Source of the DNA: Azospirillum brasilense
GTDB taxonomy: Bacteria > Pseudomonadota > Alphaproteobacteria > Azospirillales > Azospirillaceae
DNA length: 64,000 nt
Assembly (NCBI RefSeq): GCF_022023855.1
Contig: NZ_CP059449.1
Location: 124,001 to 188,000, forward strand
Reading direction: 5' to 3'
Shown: positions 15,755-24,329 of the stretch, in pieces
Layout: each line of letters opens with the position of its first letter
Position numbering within the stretch: the first letter of the stretch is position 1
The notes under the pieces: model-generated
Told to the model about the DNA's origin: nothing
The model's input: the letters and a program-made list of their open reading frames with translations, nothing else
Databases searched by the model: none
Translations under genes and position numbers: made by a program

Positions 15755-17500
15755 ATGGCCGCACGGGAATCCCGCCGCAGCCCATCCGCCGGCCCATCCG
15801 ACCACCCGCCGGCCTTGCACGCGATCCGCCGGCGCATCGCCACCGGCCTCGCCGCCGCCGGCGGGTTCAGCGTCTTTCTCGCCCTCATCCAGCTGGCGAT
15901 GCCGCTCTACACGATGCAGGTCTACGACCGCGTGCTGGGCAGCCGCAGCGTGGAGACTTTGGTGGCCCTGTCGCTGCTGGCGCTGGGCTGCTTTGCCGTG
16001 TTCGGGCTGGTCGAGGCGATCCGCGGGCGGCTGACCCAGGCCATGGGGCATCTGGCGGCGCGCAGCCTGACCATGGACGCGCTGGAGGCGTCTATGGGCG
16101 GCCTGCTGCGCGGCGGCGCCAGCCGCCCGGCCCAGGCGCTGCGCGACCTAAACGAACTGCGCCAGTTCCTGTCCGGGCCGAGCCTCACGGCACCGCTCGA
16201 CGCCGCGCTCAGCCTCGTCTTCCTGCTTTTCCTGACGCTGATCCACCCGCTCTACGGCCTCGTCTGCGGTGGAAGCATCCTCTGTCTGGTCGGGGTGAGC
16301 CTGCTCGGCCGGATGCTGACCATGCCGGGTGCGGCGGAGGCCAACCGCGCCCTGTGCCGCCACGGCGCCGAGGTCGAAGCGGCATCGCACGGCGTGGAGG
16401 CCGTCGCCGCCATGGGCATGATGGGCAACCTGCGCCGCCGCTGGCAGGCGGTTGAGGACGACCATCTGCGGCTGGTCAACCGGACCGCGGGACGGGCACA
16501 GGCCGTCGCCTCGCTCGCCAAGGTTTGTCGGATGACCTCCCAGGTGGCGATCCTCGCCGCCGGAACGATGCTGGTGCTGGACCGGCAGGTGTCGCCGGGC
16601 AGCATGCTGGCCGCCTCCATCCTGATGGGCCGCGCGCTGGCGCCCTTCGAGCAGCTGATCGACTCCTGGCGCAACTGGTCCTCGGCCCGCGAGAGCCTGC
16701 GCCGCCTGCGCGTCCTGTTCACGGCGGACGCGGCTCCCACGCCGGGCGCTCCCCTGCCCCGCCCCAGCGGCTCCCTGCTGCTGGACCGCGTGACCTACGT
16801 CCCCCCGGGCTCGGAGCGCCCGACGCTGCGCGGCCTGTCCTTCTCGGTGGAGCCGGGCGAGGCGGTGGGCATCGTCGGCCCCTCGGCGGCGGGCAAGTCC
16901 ACGCTGGCCCGGCTGCTGGTCGGCGTGCTGGAGCCGACCCAGGGCGGCGTCTATCTCGACGGCCACAATGTGTGGCGCTGGCACCGCGACGACTGCGGGC
17001 GGCATGTCGGCTATCTGCCGCAGGGCGTCGGCCTGCTCGGCGACACCGTGGAGGACGCCATCGCCCGGCTGGGCGAGCCCGACCCTGTGCTGGTCACCGC
17101 GGCTGCGCGGCGGGCCGGCGTGCACGAGATGATCGGCCGCCTCCCCGACGGCTACCAAACGGCGATCGGCGAAGGCGGCGCCCGGCTCTCCGGCGGGCAG
17201 AGGCAGCGCATCGCGCTCGCCCGCGCCCTCTACGGCGATCCCCGCCTGCTCGTTCTCGACGAGCCCAACGCGAACCTGGACCAGGCCGGCGAGGCGGCGC
17301 TGCTGCGCGCCATCGCCGAGGCCAAGGCCGGCGGCGCCGCGGTGGTGGTGATCGCCCACCGCCGCTGCGTCCTCGACGCGGTGGACCGCATCGTCGTGCT
17401 GCGCGACGGCATGATCGACCAGACCGCGACGCGGGCCGAGATGGTCCGGCGGCTGGGTACCGCCACCCCGCAGCCGGTCGCCGCTGCCGCCACCCCCTGA
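15755..17500 (+). CDS. Type I secretion ABC exporter (PrtD/LapB-like)
   Basis: The 581-residue protein is a half-transporter with an N-terminal membrane domain (about residues 20-320, several hydrophobic helices) and a C-terminal ATPase. The Walker A is GPSAAGKST, the signature is LSGGQRQRIALARAL and the Walker B is LLVLDEPNAN. The Pro-rich N-terminus lacks a C39 peptidase domain, as expected for RTX exporters of the PrtD group. It starts 81 bp after the RTX gene, across a hairpin, and is followed 14 bp later by the adaptor gene. Together they form the inner-membrane part of a type I system; the TolC-like outer channel is not encoded here. Confidence 0.94.
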   Translation: MAARESRRSPSAGPSDHPPALHAIRRRIATGLAAAGGFSVFLALIQLAMPLYTMQVYDRVLGSRSVETLVALSLLALGCFAVFGLVEAIRGRLTQAMGHLAARSLTMDALEASMGGLLRGGASRPAQALRDLNELRQFLSGPSLTAPLDAALSLVFLLFLTLIHPLYGLVCGGSILCLVGVSLLGRMLTMPGAAEANRALCRHGAEVEAASHGVEAVAAMGMMGNLRRRWQAVEDDHLRLVNRTAGRAQAVASLAKVCRMTSQVAILAAGTMLVLDRQVSPGSMLAASILMGRALAPFEQLIDSWRNWSSARESLRRLRVLFTADAAPTPGAPLPRPSGSLLLDRVTYVPPGSERPTLRGLSFSVEPGEAVGIVGPSAAGKSTLARLLVGVLEPTQGGVYLDGHNVWRWHRDDCGRHVGYLPQGVGLLGDTVEDAIARLGEPDPVLVTAAARRAGVHEMIGRLPDGYQTAIGEGGARLSGGQRQRIALARALYGDPRLLVLDEPNANLDQAGEAALLRAIAEAKAGGAAVVVIAHRRCVLDAVDRIVVLRDGMIDQTATRAEMVRRLGTATPQPVAAAATP

Positions 17501-17514
17501 TTGGAGAGTTCACG

Positions 17515-18852
17515 ATGACCACGACCGAAACGCTGCTGGGCCGAAGCGCCATTCCGGCGGAACCGCGCCGCGCCGAGCCATCCATCGGCGGAGCGGTGCG
17601 GGCGGGCTGCGCGGTGATTGCCCTGGCGCTGGGCGCCGGGCTCGGCTGGGGCTTCCTGGCCCCGCTGGACAGCGCCGCCCACGCGCCGGGTACGGTGGTG
17701 GTGGACGGCAACCGCAAGACCATCCAGCATTTGGAAGGCGGCATCGTCGCCGAACTGGCGGTGCGCGACGGCGATACGGTGGCCGCCGGCCAGACCCTGC
17801 TCCGCCTGGAAGGGACGCAGAGCCGCGCCACCCTGGAGGAACTGTCCAACGAACAGGCTGCCGCCCTGGTCCGCATGGCCCGCTTGCGCGCCGAATACGC
17901 CGGCCAGCGCGCCTTCTCCGTCCCGGCGGAACTGGTGGATGGGAGCGCCGCCGCCCGGCGCGCCCTGGCCGTGCAGCAGCAGCTGTTTGCCGCGCGCTGG
18001 ACCCGCCATGACGGCGACATGGCCGTGCTGCGCGAACAGCGCCTCCAGGCCGAGCGCGAGGTAACCGCCCACCGCGCCCAGGAGCGCGCGGCGGCGGAGC
18101 AGATCGTCTTCATCGAGGAGGAGTTGGCCGGCGTGCTCGACCTCTTCAACAAGGGGCTGGAGCGCAAGCTGCGGGTTCTATCGTTGAAGCGGGCCATGGC
18201 CGACCTGGCCGGCACCCGCGATCAGTCCCGCGCCCGCGCCCTGCTGGCCGAGCAGGCGGTGACGGTCGCCGACACCCAGCTCCATGCCAAGGAAACGGCC
18301 CGCCGCTCCGATATCGCCGCGGAGATGGAGGAGGCGCAGAACGCCCTGGACCAGACCGCCGCCCGCCTGAAGGCCGCCCGCGACGCGGTGGAGCGCACGG
18401 AGATCCGCGCCCCCGTCCCCGGCCGCGTGGTCGGGCTGGCCGTCTTCACCGTGGGCGGCGTGGTCAAGCCGGGCGAGCCGCTGATGGACATCGTTCCGGA
18501 CAGCGGCCCGCCGACCATCGAGGCGCGCATCGACCCGCTGGACATCGACGTGGTGAAGGCCGGCCAGACCGCGCAGGTCCGCCTCAGCGCCTTCAAGCCC
18601 CGCCGCATGCCCTCGATCGACGCCACCGTTGTCGACGTCTCCGCCGACCGCCTGACCGACCCGACGACCCATGCCCCCTACTTCGTGGCCCGCATCCGCC
18701 CCCTGCCCGGCGCGCTGGAGCGCCTCGGCCCGGCGGCCCTGCATCCGGGCATGCCCGCCGACGTGCTGATCGCGACGGGTCAGCGACGGGCCATCGACTA
18801 TGTGCTGGCGCCGTTGCAGGACGCCATGGCCCACGCGCTGACGGAGGATTGA
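17515..18852 (+). CDS. HlyD-family type I secretion adaptor (PrtE/LapC-like)
   Basis: The 445-residue protein has one N-terminal membrane segment (ALGAGLGWGFLAPLDSAA). A lipoyl/barrel-sandwich half-motif follows (GTVVVDGNRKTIQHLEGGIV), then long coiled-coil hairpins and the second half-motif RAPVPGRVVGLAVFTVGGVV. The family links the ABC exporter to an outer membrane channel. ATG 17515 is preceded by GGAG; longer readings run into the exporter gene. A terminator hairpin lies 35 bp downstream of the stop. Confidence 0.94.
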   Translation: MTTTETLLGRSAIPAEPRRAEPSIGGAVRAGCAVIALALGAGLGWGFLAPLDSAAHAPGTVVVDGNRKTIQHLEGGIVAELAVRDGDTVAAGQTLLRLEGTQSRATLEELSNEQAAALVRMARLRAEYAGQRAFSVPAELVDGSAAARRALAVQQQLFAARWTRHDGDMAVLREQRLQAEREVTAHRAQERAAAEQIVFIEEELAGVLDLFNKGLERKLRVLSLKRAMADLAGTRDQSRARALLAEQAVTVADTQLHAKETARRSDIAAEMEEAQNALDQTAARLKAARDAVERTEIRAPVPGRVVGLAVFTVGGVVKPGEPLMDIVPDSGPPTIEARIDPLDIDVVKAGQTAQVRLSAFKPRRMPSIDATVVDVSADRLTDPTTHAPYFVARIRPLPGALERLGPAALHPGMPADVLIATGQRRAIDYVLAPLQDAMAHALTED

Positions 18853-18886
18853 GGGGAAGCGCGCCTACCCCACGTCGGCCAAAGAA

Positions 18887-18919
18887 AAAGCCCGCCAAGT
18901 CGAAGACTTGACGGGCTTT
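18887..18919 (-). terminator. Terminator for tRNA-Met (may act both ways)
   Basis: AAAGCCCG-CCAAGTC and GACTTGACGGGCTTT pair around a GAA loop. Read on the minus strand the hairpin lies just past the tRNA-Met 3' end and is followed by TTTTTCTTTGG. On the plus strand it follows the HlyD-type gene. Confidence 0.85.
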
Positions 18920-18924
18920 CGTGA

Positions 18925-18999
18925 TGGTAGCAGCGGAGGGATTTGAACCCCCGACCAAGGGATTATGATTCCCCTGCTCTACCACTGAGCTACGCTGCC
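18925..18999 (-). tRNA. tRNA-Met (anticodon CAT), CCA encoded
   Basis: On the minus strand GGCAGCG pairs with CGCTGCT in the acceptor stem (first pair G-U), followed by A and CCA. The D-arm is GCTC-AGTGGTA-GAGC, the anticodon loop ATCATAA contains CAT, and the T-loop is GGTTCAAATCC. The CATAA loop and lack of initiator features fit elongator tRNA-Met. A lysidine-modified tRNA-Ile2 with the same anticodon cannot be fully excluded. Confidence 0.93.
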
Positions 19000-19130
19000 A
19001 TCGTGCTTACCATCATCTCCCGGCGCGGTCCGTTTCGGTGTTGGCCGCCGCGGTTCGTGCCGGGGCCGCTTATGTATTCCAGGGGGGCCGGGGTGTCAAC
19101 GCTGAAATTTCACTTTTTGCGAAGTTTTCG

Positions 19131-20265
19131 TCAGGCTCCCGTGCCGGCGATCCAGCCGCCGCCCAGCACCCGGTCGCCCTGGTAGACGACGCAGGCTTGG
19201 CCGGGTGCCACACCGTATTGCGGCTCGTGCAGTTCGGCCTGCGCGGTGCCGTCCGCACCCAGCCGCCACACCGCCGGGGCGGGCGGCTGGGCGGAGCGGA
19301 GCTTCACCTCGACCTCCAGCCCCTCGCCGGGGGCCAGGGCGGGGCCGAGCCAGTTGACCTCACGGATCGTCACCACGCTGCGCGCCAGCTCGCGGCGCGG
19401 GCCGACGACGACGCGGCGCTGGCCGGGCTCCAGGCGCACTACGAACAGCGGCTCTTCCTCGCCCCGGATGCCGCCGATGCCCAATCCCTTGCGCTGGCCC
19501 ACCGTGTAGTGAACCACGCCGCGGTGACGACCCAGGACGCGCCCGTCGACATGCACGATGTCGCCGGGCTCGACCGAGCCGGGGCGCAGCTTCGCCACCA
19601 CGTCGGCGTAGGAGCCGTTGGGGACAAAGCAGATGTCCTGGCTGTCCGGCTTGGCCGCCACCTCCAGCCCGTGGCGCTCGGCCAGGGCGCGGGTCTCCGG
19701 CTTGGTCAGGCCGCCCAGCGGGAAGCGCAGGAACTCCAGCTGCTCGCGCGTCGTGGCGAACAGGAAGTAGCTCTGGTCGCGTCCGGGATCGATGGCGCGG
19801 TGCAGCTCCGCTCCCGCTCCCCCCTGGACGCGGCGCACGTAATGGCCGGTTGCCAGAGCGTCGGCGCCGAGGTCGCGGGCGGTGTTCAGCAGGTCGCGGA
19901 ACTTGACCCGCTGGTTGCAGCGCACGCAGGGGATCGGCGTCTCGCCGCGCAGATAGGTGTCGGCGAAGTCGTCGATCACGTCCTGGGAGAACTTACCCTC
20001 GTAATCCAGCACATAGTGCGGGATGCCGATGCGGTCAGCCACTTGGCGGGCGTCGTAGATGTCCTGCCCGGCGCAGCAGGCGCCCGGCTTCTGCAGGGCG
20101 ATGCCGTGGTCGTAGAGCTGGAGCGTGATGCCGACCACGTCGTAGCCCTCTTCCCGCAGAAACGGCGGCGGTGACGGAGGAATCGACGCCGCCGGACATG
20201 GCGACGACCACGCGGGTGTCCTGGGGACGCTTGGCGATGCCGAGGGAGTTGGCGTAGGAGATCAT
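19131..20265 (-). pseudogene. mnmA: tRNA 2-thiouridylase MnmA, apparent frameshift near the N-terminus
   Basis: MnmA thiolates U34 of Glu, Gln and Lys tRNAs. The N-terminal piece ([16 protein letters not shown] to [12 protein letters not shown]) holds the PP-loop motif. The rest ([20 protein letters not shown] onward) lies in another frame and includes [31 protein letters not shown] and the C-terminal beta-barrel. The join falls at AAA (20160-20162 on the plus strand). Removing one A restores a 377-residue protein with the expected [12 protein letters not shown]. As MnmA is normally kept in bacteria, a sequencing error is at least as likely as a real mutation. It follows the ferredoxin gene on the same strand. 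Confidence 0.9.
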
Positions 20266-20404
20266 GGCGCCCTATATGGGCTAGTTCCCAAAAAATTCAC
20301 CACCGGAGAACCGGGGCGCCCCAGCCCCGCGAAGGGGACGGCGCGCCGGTTTCCCGGTGCCGGGTGCAGACCGCGGCGGCCCCGGAAGGCGCCGCGGCGG
20401 CAGG

Positions 20405-20735
20405 TCAGCGCATGGCGTTGTTGGTGCCGCCGGGAAGGCGCACGGCCAGACCGTCCAGTTCCTCGCTGATGATGATCTGGCAGCCCAGGCGCGAGGTTTT
20501 GGTCAGGGCCGAAGGCGAGGTCGAGCATGTCCTCCTCGTCCTCCGAAGCCTCGTTCAGCACGTCGAACCACTCCGGCTCCACGATGACGTGGCAGGTCGA
20601 GCAGGCCAGCGAGCCCTCGCAGGCGCCTTCCAGGTCCAGGCCGTGCTTGTGCGCGACCTCGAGCACGGACAGGCCGAGCGGGGCGTCCACCTCGTGGCGG
20701 GTGCCGTTCGGCTCGATGAAGGTCATCTTGGGCAT
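20405..20735 (-). pseudogene. fdx: 2Fe-2S ferredoxin (Isc type), apparent frameshift in the C-terminal third
   Basis: The N-terminal 76 residues match Isc-type adrenodoxin-like ferredoxin: [19 protein letters not shown], then the cluster ligands Cys39, Cys45 and Cys48 in [18 protein letters not shown], and the acidic SEDEEDMLD. The frame then shifts. Deleting one G from the GGG at 20506-20508 restores [19 protein letters not shown] with the fourth ligand (Cys85) and an end at NNAMR, giving 109 residues. As read, the frame runs on to 20262 and lacks the fourth Cys. This is the second single-base insertion within 350 bp. It lies downstream of hscB, the usual place for this electron donor to iron-sulfur assembly. 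Confidence 0.9.
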
Positions 20736-20780
20736 TGGGGTGCTCTCCTGAACAAAGGCGTCGGTATGCGGTGGCGATGG

Positions 20781-21446
20781 TTAGGGTGTCTTCGGGGCAA
20801 GGCCGGAGCGTCGCGTCCGGGATTCGGCCGCCAGCGCTTCCAACCGCTCCAGCCGCGCGAGGATGCGCGCGGCGTTGTCGGTCTGCCCGTTGCGGAAGGC
20901 AATGGCAAGATACTTGATGCAACTTTCCACGCGCTGACCGATGTCCTGGGCCAGCCGGTCCACGGCGGTGACGTCCGGGGTGCCGTCCAGCCGGTCGGCG
21001 AGCGCCGCCACCTCCTCGTCCTCCTCGACGGAGAGGACGGCGGTGGGGGCGTTCAGTTGGTCCAGCAGATAGCGGGCGCGGCGCACCGGGTCGCGCAGCG
21101 TCTCATAGGCTTCGCCCAGCGCGTCAGCCTGGGCGCGGGCGTTGGCCTGCTGCCGCGCGCCGCGCGCCGCGAAGCGCTCGGGGTCCATAGCACGGGAGAA
21201 GCCGGTGTGCTGGCGGGCCAGCGCCTCCGGCTCGATGTCGAAGCGGCGCTCCAGACCCAGCCGGGTGAAATGGTCGAGTGGGCGCGGCACCTGCACCGCC
21301 CCGCAGGAATGGCAGAACATCGCGCGCGCCGCGACCGAACGGCCGCACAGCCAGCACGGCTCCAGATCGCCGTCGATGGTCCCGGCGATGCCCTTGGGGG
21401 ACTCTCCCATGGGAAAGCGCGGCGGGCCGGAATCGGATGTCGTCAT
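20781..21446 (-). CDS. hscB: Co-chaperone HscB with N-terminal zinc-type tetracysteine
   Basis: HscB is the J-protein that delivers the scaffold IscU to the chaperone HscA. The 221-residue protein has a leading Cys-x2-Cys ... Cys-x2-Cys module (CWLCGRSVAARAMFCHSCG), as in eukaryotic and some bacterial HscB. A J-domain-like region follows (DHFTRLGLERRFDIEP ... FAARGARQQANARAQADALG, YETLRDPVRRARYLLDQL), then the C-terminal three-helix IscU-binding domain. The usual J-domain HPD is not evident in this stretch. Neighbours are a cysteine desulfurase upstream and the ferredoxin 45 bp downstream. iscU, iscA and hscA are missing between them. Confidence 0.9.
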   Translation of the reverse strand: MTTSDSGPPRFPMGESPKGIAGTIDGDLEPCWLCGRSVAARAMFCHSCGAVQVPRPLDHFTRLGLERRFDIEPEALARQHTGFSRAMDPERFAARGARQQANARAQADALGEAYETLRDPVRRARYLLDQLNAPTAVLSVEEDEEVAALADRLDGTPDVTAVDRLAQDIGQRVESCIKYLAIAFRNGQTDNAARILARLERLEALAAESRTRRSGLAPKTP

Positions 21447-21590
21447 GCTTGCCGTCCGTTGAAGCGCTGCACAGGTCGGCCGTGAAGGCGGCGGGTCGCC
21501 GCCGTCCCTTCGGCCGGGTGATACCCAGAAGCGGGGCGCCGCGCAACCTTACACGGCCCACGGCGGGAGGTGGAGGTCATGGAGAGGCGA

Positions 21591-22703
21591 TTACGCCGCA
21601 GGGGCACGGGCCAGCCTTGCCGCCATCGCGGCGTAGGCGGCAGCGAAACGCTCCACCGCCGCGCCGTCGCTGTCCCAGCCCAGGCTGACCCGGATGGCGC
21701 AGGCGGCGTCCCCGGTGCTTTCGCCCATGGCGGCCAGGACGTGGGACGGCTTCACCTTGCCGCTGGAGCAGGCCGAACCGGCGCTGACCGCCACCCCGGC
21801 GAGGTCCAGCGCCATCACCTGCGTCTCCCCCGCCACGCCGGGCAGCAGCAGGTTGCTGGTGTTGCCGACCCGCGCCGCGCCGACCCCCATCACCCGCGCA
21901 GCCGGAACGGCGGCGAGCGCCGACGCCTCCAGCGCGTCGCGCAGGGCGGTCAGGCGGGCGCCGTTGGGAAGCTCCTCCCGTGCGAGGCGGGCGGCGGCGC
22001 CGAAGCCGACGATACCGACGACGTTCTCGGTGCCGGCGCGGCGGCGCTTCTCCTGCCCGCCGCCGCGGATCAGCGCCTCCGGCTCCAGCCCGTCGGCGAG
22101 GATCAGCGCGCCCACACCGGCGGGGCCGCCAATCTTGTGGGCCGACAGGGTCAGCAGGTCGGCACCAAGCATCGCGAGGTCGAGAGGCAACCGCCCGGCG
22201 GCCTGAACGGCGTCGCAGTGGAGCAGCGCGCCATGGGCGCGGGCGATCCGCGCCGCCTCGGCCACCGGCTGGATCACGCCGGTCTCGTTGTTGGCGAGCA
22301 TCAGGGAGACCAGCGCCGGGCCGTTCACCTCGGCGAGCAGGTGGTCGAGCGCGGCGAGGTCGGCGACGCCGTGGCGATCCACCGGGATTCGGGCGGCGCC
22401 GGGCACCGCCTCCAGCACCGAGTCATGCTCAATGGCGGAGGTCACGACCGGCCGGCCGGGAAAGCCGCGCAGCGCCAGATTGTTGGCTTCCGTCCCGCTG
22501 CCGGTGAAGAAGACCTGGGCGGGCCGCACCCCGGCCAGGGCGGCGACCTGGGCGCGCGCCTCCTCCACCGCGCGACGGACCGTGCGGCCGAAGCCGTGCA
22601 CCGACGACGGGTTGCCGGCGAGATCCATGGCTTGGATCATCGCCGACTTCACCGCCGGCTTCAGAGGCGCCGAGGCGTTGTGGTCAAGATAGACGCGGGT
22701 CAT
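21591..22703 (-). CDS. Cysteine desulfurase family protein (IscS/NifS-like)
   Basis: The 370-residue PLP enzyme takes sulfur from cysteine as a persulfide. It starts TRVYLDHNASAPLKPAVKSAM. The PLP-binding region includes IEHDSVLEAV and the lysine in LSAHKIGGPAGVGAL. The persulfide cysteine lies in SAGSACSSGKVKPSHVLAAM, the loop type of the IscS/NifS group. It sits 27 bp after iscR on the same strand. In related alphaproteobacteria such a divergent desulfurase sits between iscR and iscS, so it may not be the main IscS. A second desulfurase, nifS, lies at the end of the window. Confidence 0.9.
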   Translation of the reverse strand: MTRVYLDHNASAPLKPAVKSAMIQAMDLAGNPSSVHGFGRTVRRAVEEARAQVAALAGVRPAQVFFTGSGTEANNLALRGFPGRPVVTSAIEHDSVLEAVPGAARIPVDRHGVADLAALDHLLAEVNGPALVSLMLANNETGVIQPVAEAARIARAHGALLHCDAVQAAGRLPLDLAMLGADLLTLSAHKIGGPAGVGALILADGLEPEALIRGGGQEKRRRAGTENVVGIVGFGAAARLAREELPNGARLTALRDALEASALAAVPAARVMGVGAARVGNTSNLLLPGVAGETQVMALDLAGVAVSAGSACSSGKVKPSHVLAAMGESTGDAACAIRVSLGWDSDGAAVERFAAAYAAMAARLARAPAA

Positions 22704-22730
22704 CGGGACAAAGGGCCGGAGGGCGCTCCC

Positions 22731-23213
22731 TTACTCCGCCGCGACCGCAGCACCCTCGTCCGCCGGCTGCGGTCCGCGGATGGTCAGGCTGCTGGTGCCG
22801 ATGATCCGCCGCTCCACCACGTCGGCCACGGTGACCGAGCTGAGATACATGTGGATCTGGTTGCCCAGCTCCTCCCACAGGTCGTGGGTCAGGCAGCGCG
22901 AGCGGTTGGTCCGGCAGCCCTGCGGCGTCCCGTTGGCGCAGCGGGTCGTGCGGATCGGCTCGTCCACCGCCAGGATGATGTCGGACACGCGGGTCGCGTC
23001 CGCCGGATGGGCCAGCAGATAACCGCCGCCGGGGCCGCGCACGCTCTTCACCAGACCGCCCTTGCGAAGCTTGGCGAACAGCTGCTCCAGATAGGAGAGC
23101 GAAATCTCCTGCCGGTCGGCGATGTCGGCAAGGGCGACGGGGCTCCCCTGGCTGGTGGCAGCAAGATCGACCATAGCCATGACGGCATAGCGTCCCTTGG
23201 TGCTGAGTCTCAT
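22731..23213 (-). CDS. iscR: Rrf2-family iron-sulfur regulator IscR
   Basis: The 160-residue regulator has an Rrf2 winged helix (MRLSTKGRYAVMAMVDLA, SYLEQLFAKLRKGGLVKSV, GPGGGYLLA). The iron-sulfur ligand loop contains Cys92, Cys100 and Cys107 with His110 nearby (RCANGTPQGC ... RCLTHDLW). With a bound 2Fe-2S cluster, IscR senses iron-sulfur status and represses the isc operon. Loop spacing is slightly longer than in E. coli. It is first in the minus-strand run iscR, desulfurase, hscB, fdx, mnmA. cysE begins upstream on the same strand. Confidence 0.94.
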   Translation of the reverse strand: MRLSTKGRYAVMAMVDLAATSQGSPVALADIADRQEISLSYLEQLFAKLRKGGLVKSVRGPGGGYLLAHPADATRVSDIILAVDEPIRTTRCANGTPQGCRTNRSRCLTHDLWEELGNQIHMYLSSVTVADVVERRIIGTSSLTIRGPQPADEGAAVAAE

Positions 23214-23290
23214 TTTACCCTCCTTACCCTTCCTTCACCCCGGCCCGACCGTTCAGCGGATCGACGCCAAGCCTCGTGTTTGTGTTTGGT

Positions 23291-24064
23291 TCAACAGGAC
23301 GCCGCCGGACCGCTGTCCACGGACACCGGCTCGCGCACCCCATTGTCGGGCCGGGCGCTTCCGTTGGGAACGCCCGATGTTTCGTATACGGATGAATTAT
23401 GCGCGTCGCCGCGCTCCGATTCCAGTTCCTCGACGCGCCGGCGCAGGGTCGACACCTGATCGAGCAGGCCGTTCAACGCGCGCGCCACCGGATCGGGGAT
23501 GTCACCGCAAGGCGTGCCATAGGGCATGAACTTCTGCGTCTCGACACGGTCGCGCGTCACCACCGCCTTGGCCGGGATGCCGACCACCGCGATGCCCGGC
23601 GCCACATCCGCCACCACGACGGCGTTGGCGCCGACGCGGGCGCCGCGCCCAATGGTGATGGCCCCCAGCACCTTGGCCCCCGCGCCGACGATCACGCCGC
23701 TTTCCAGCGTGGGATGGCGCTTGCCCTGGTTCAGCGAGGTGCCGCCCAGCGTAACCCCATGATAGAGCATCACGTCGTCGCCGATCTCGGCGGTCTCGCC
23801 GATGACGACGCCCATGCCGTGGTCGATGAAGAAGCGGCGCCCGATGGTCGCCCCCGGATGGATCTCGATCCCGGTCAGCGCGCGGGCGATCTGCGAGACG
23901 GCGCGCGCCATCAGATGCCAGCGGCGATCCCAGCAATAACGGGCGACGCGGTGCATGACGATGGCGTGGAAGCCCGGATAACACAACGCGACCTCGGCCC
24001 GTGACCGCGCGGCCGGGTCGCGGGCCATGATACCGTCGATCTCTTCGCGAAGATGCTTGAACAC
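23291..24064 (-). CDS. cysE: Serine O-acetyltransferase
   Basis: CysE makes O-acetylserine, the carbon acceptor for cysteine synthesis, and so feeds the desulfurase genes next to it. The 257-residue protein has the N-terminal helical domain ([20 protein letters not shown]). A left-handed beta-helix of hexapeptide repeats follows ([67 protein letters not shown]). A poorly conserved C-terminal tail comes last. GTG 24064 is chosen since the family starts at FKHL and a likely promoter lies at 24180-24208; the longer reading to 24250 would start upstream of that promoter's transcript. Confidence 0.9.
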   Translation of the reverse strand: MFKHLREEIDGIMARDPAARSRAEVALCYPGFHAIVMHRVARYCWDRRWHLMARAVSQIARALTGIEIHPGATIGRRFFIDHGMGVVIGETAEIGDDVMLYHGVTLGGTSLNQGKRHPTLESGVIVGAGAKVLGAITIGRGARVGANAVVVADVAPGIAVVGIPAKAVVTRDRVETQKFMPYGTPCGDIPDPVARALNGLLDQVSTLRRRVEELESERGDAHNSSVYETSGVPNGSARPDNGVREPVSVDSGPAASC

Positions 24065-24179
24065 CGGAACACCCGCCGTGGTATAGTCCGCCCTCTTGCT
24101 GGAAGAGGTGATCTTTCGCAAGAGCCCTCGACCCGTGCCTCGCCGGTCGCGCGGGTTGCCCTGGAAGGACGCATCGACG

Positions 24180-24208
24180 CATATATGATGACCAAGCAAA
24201 ACGGTCAA
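24180..24208 (-). promoter_or_regulatory. Candidate sigma-70 promoter of cysE
   Basis: On the minus strand TTGACC (24203-24208) and TATATG (24180-24185) are separated by 17 bp. Transcription would begin near 24173, giving a leader of about 110 nt before the GTG start. Confidence 0.55.
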
Positions 24209-24329
24209 GAATTGTGTGCGAAAAATCCATGCTTGTCCATGGGCAACCACGTCCGCTTGCCGTGGCGTCCGCTCACCGCTCCGCCGGTGGTCCGGATCAC
24301 CTTATATTCGCGTCAGGATCGCCGTTCCC

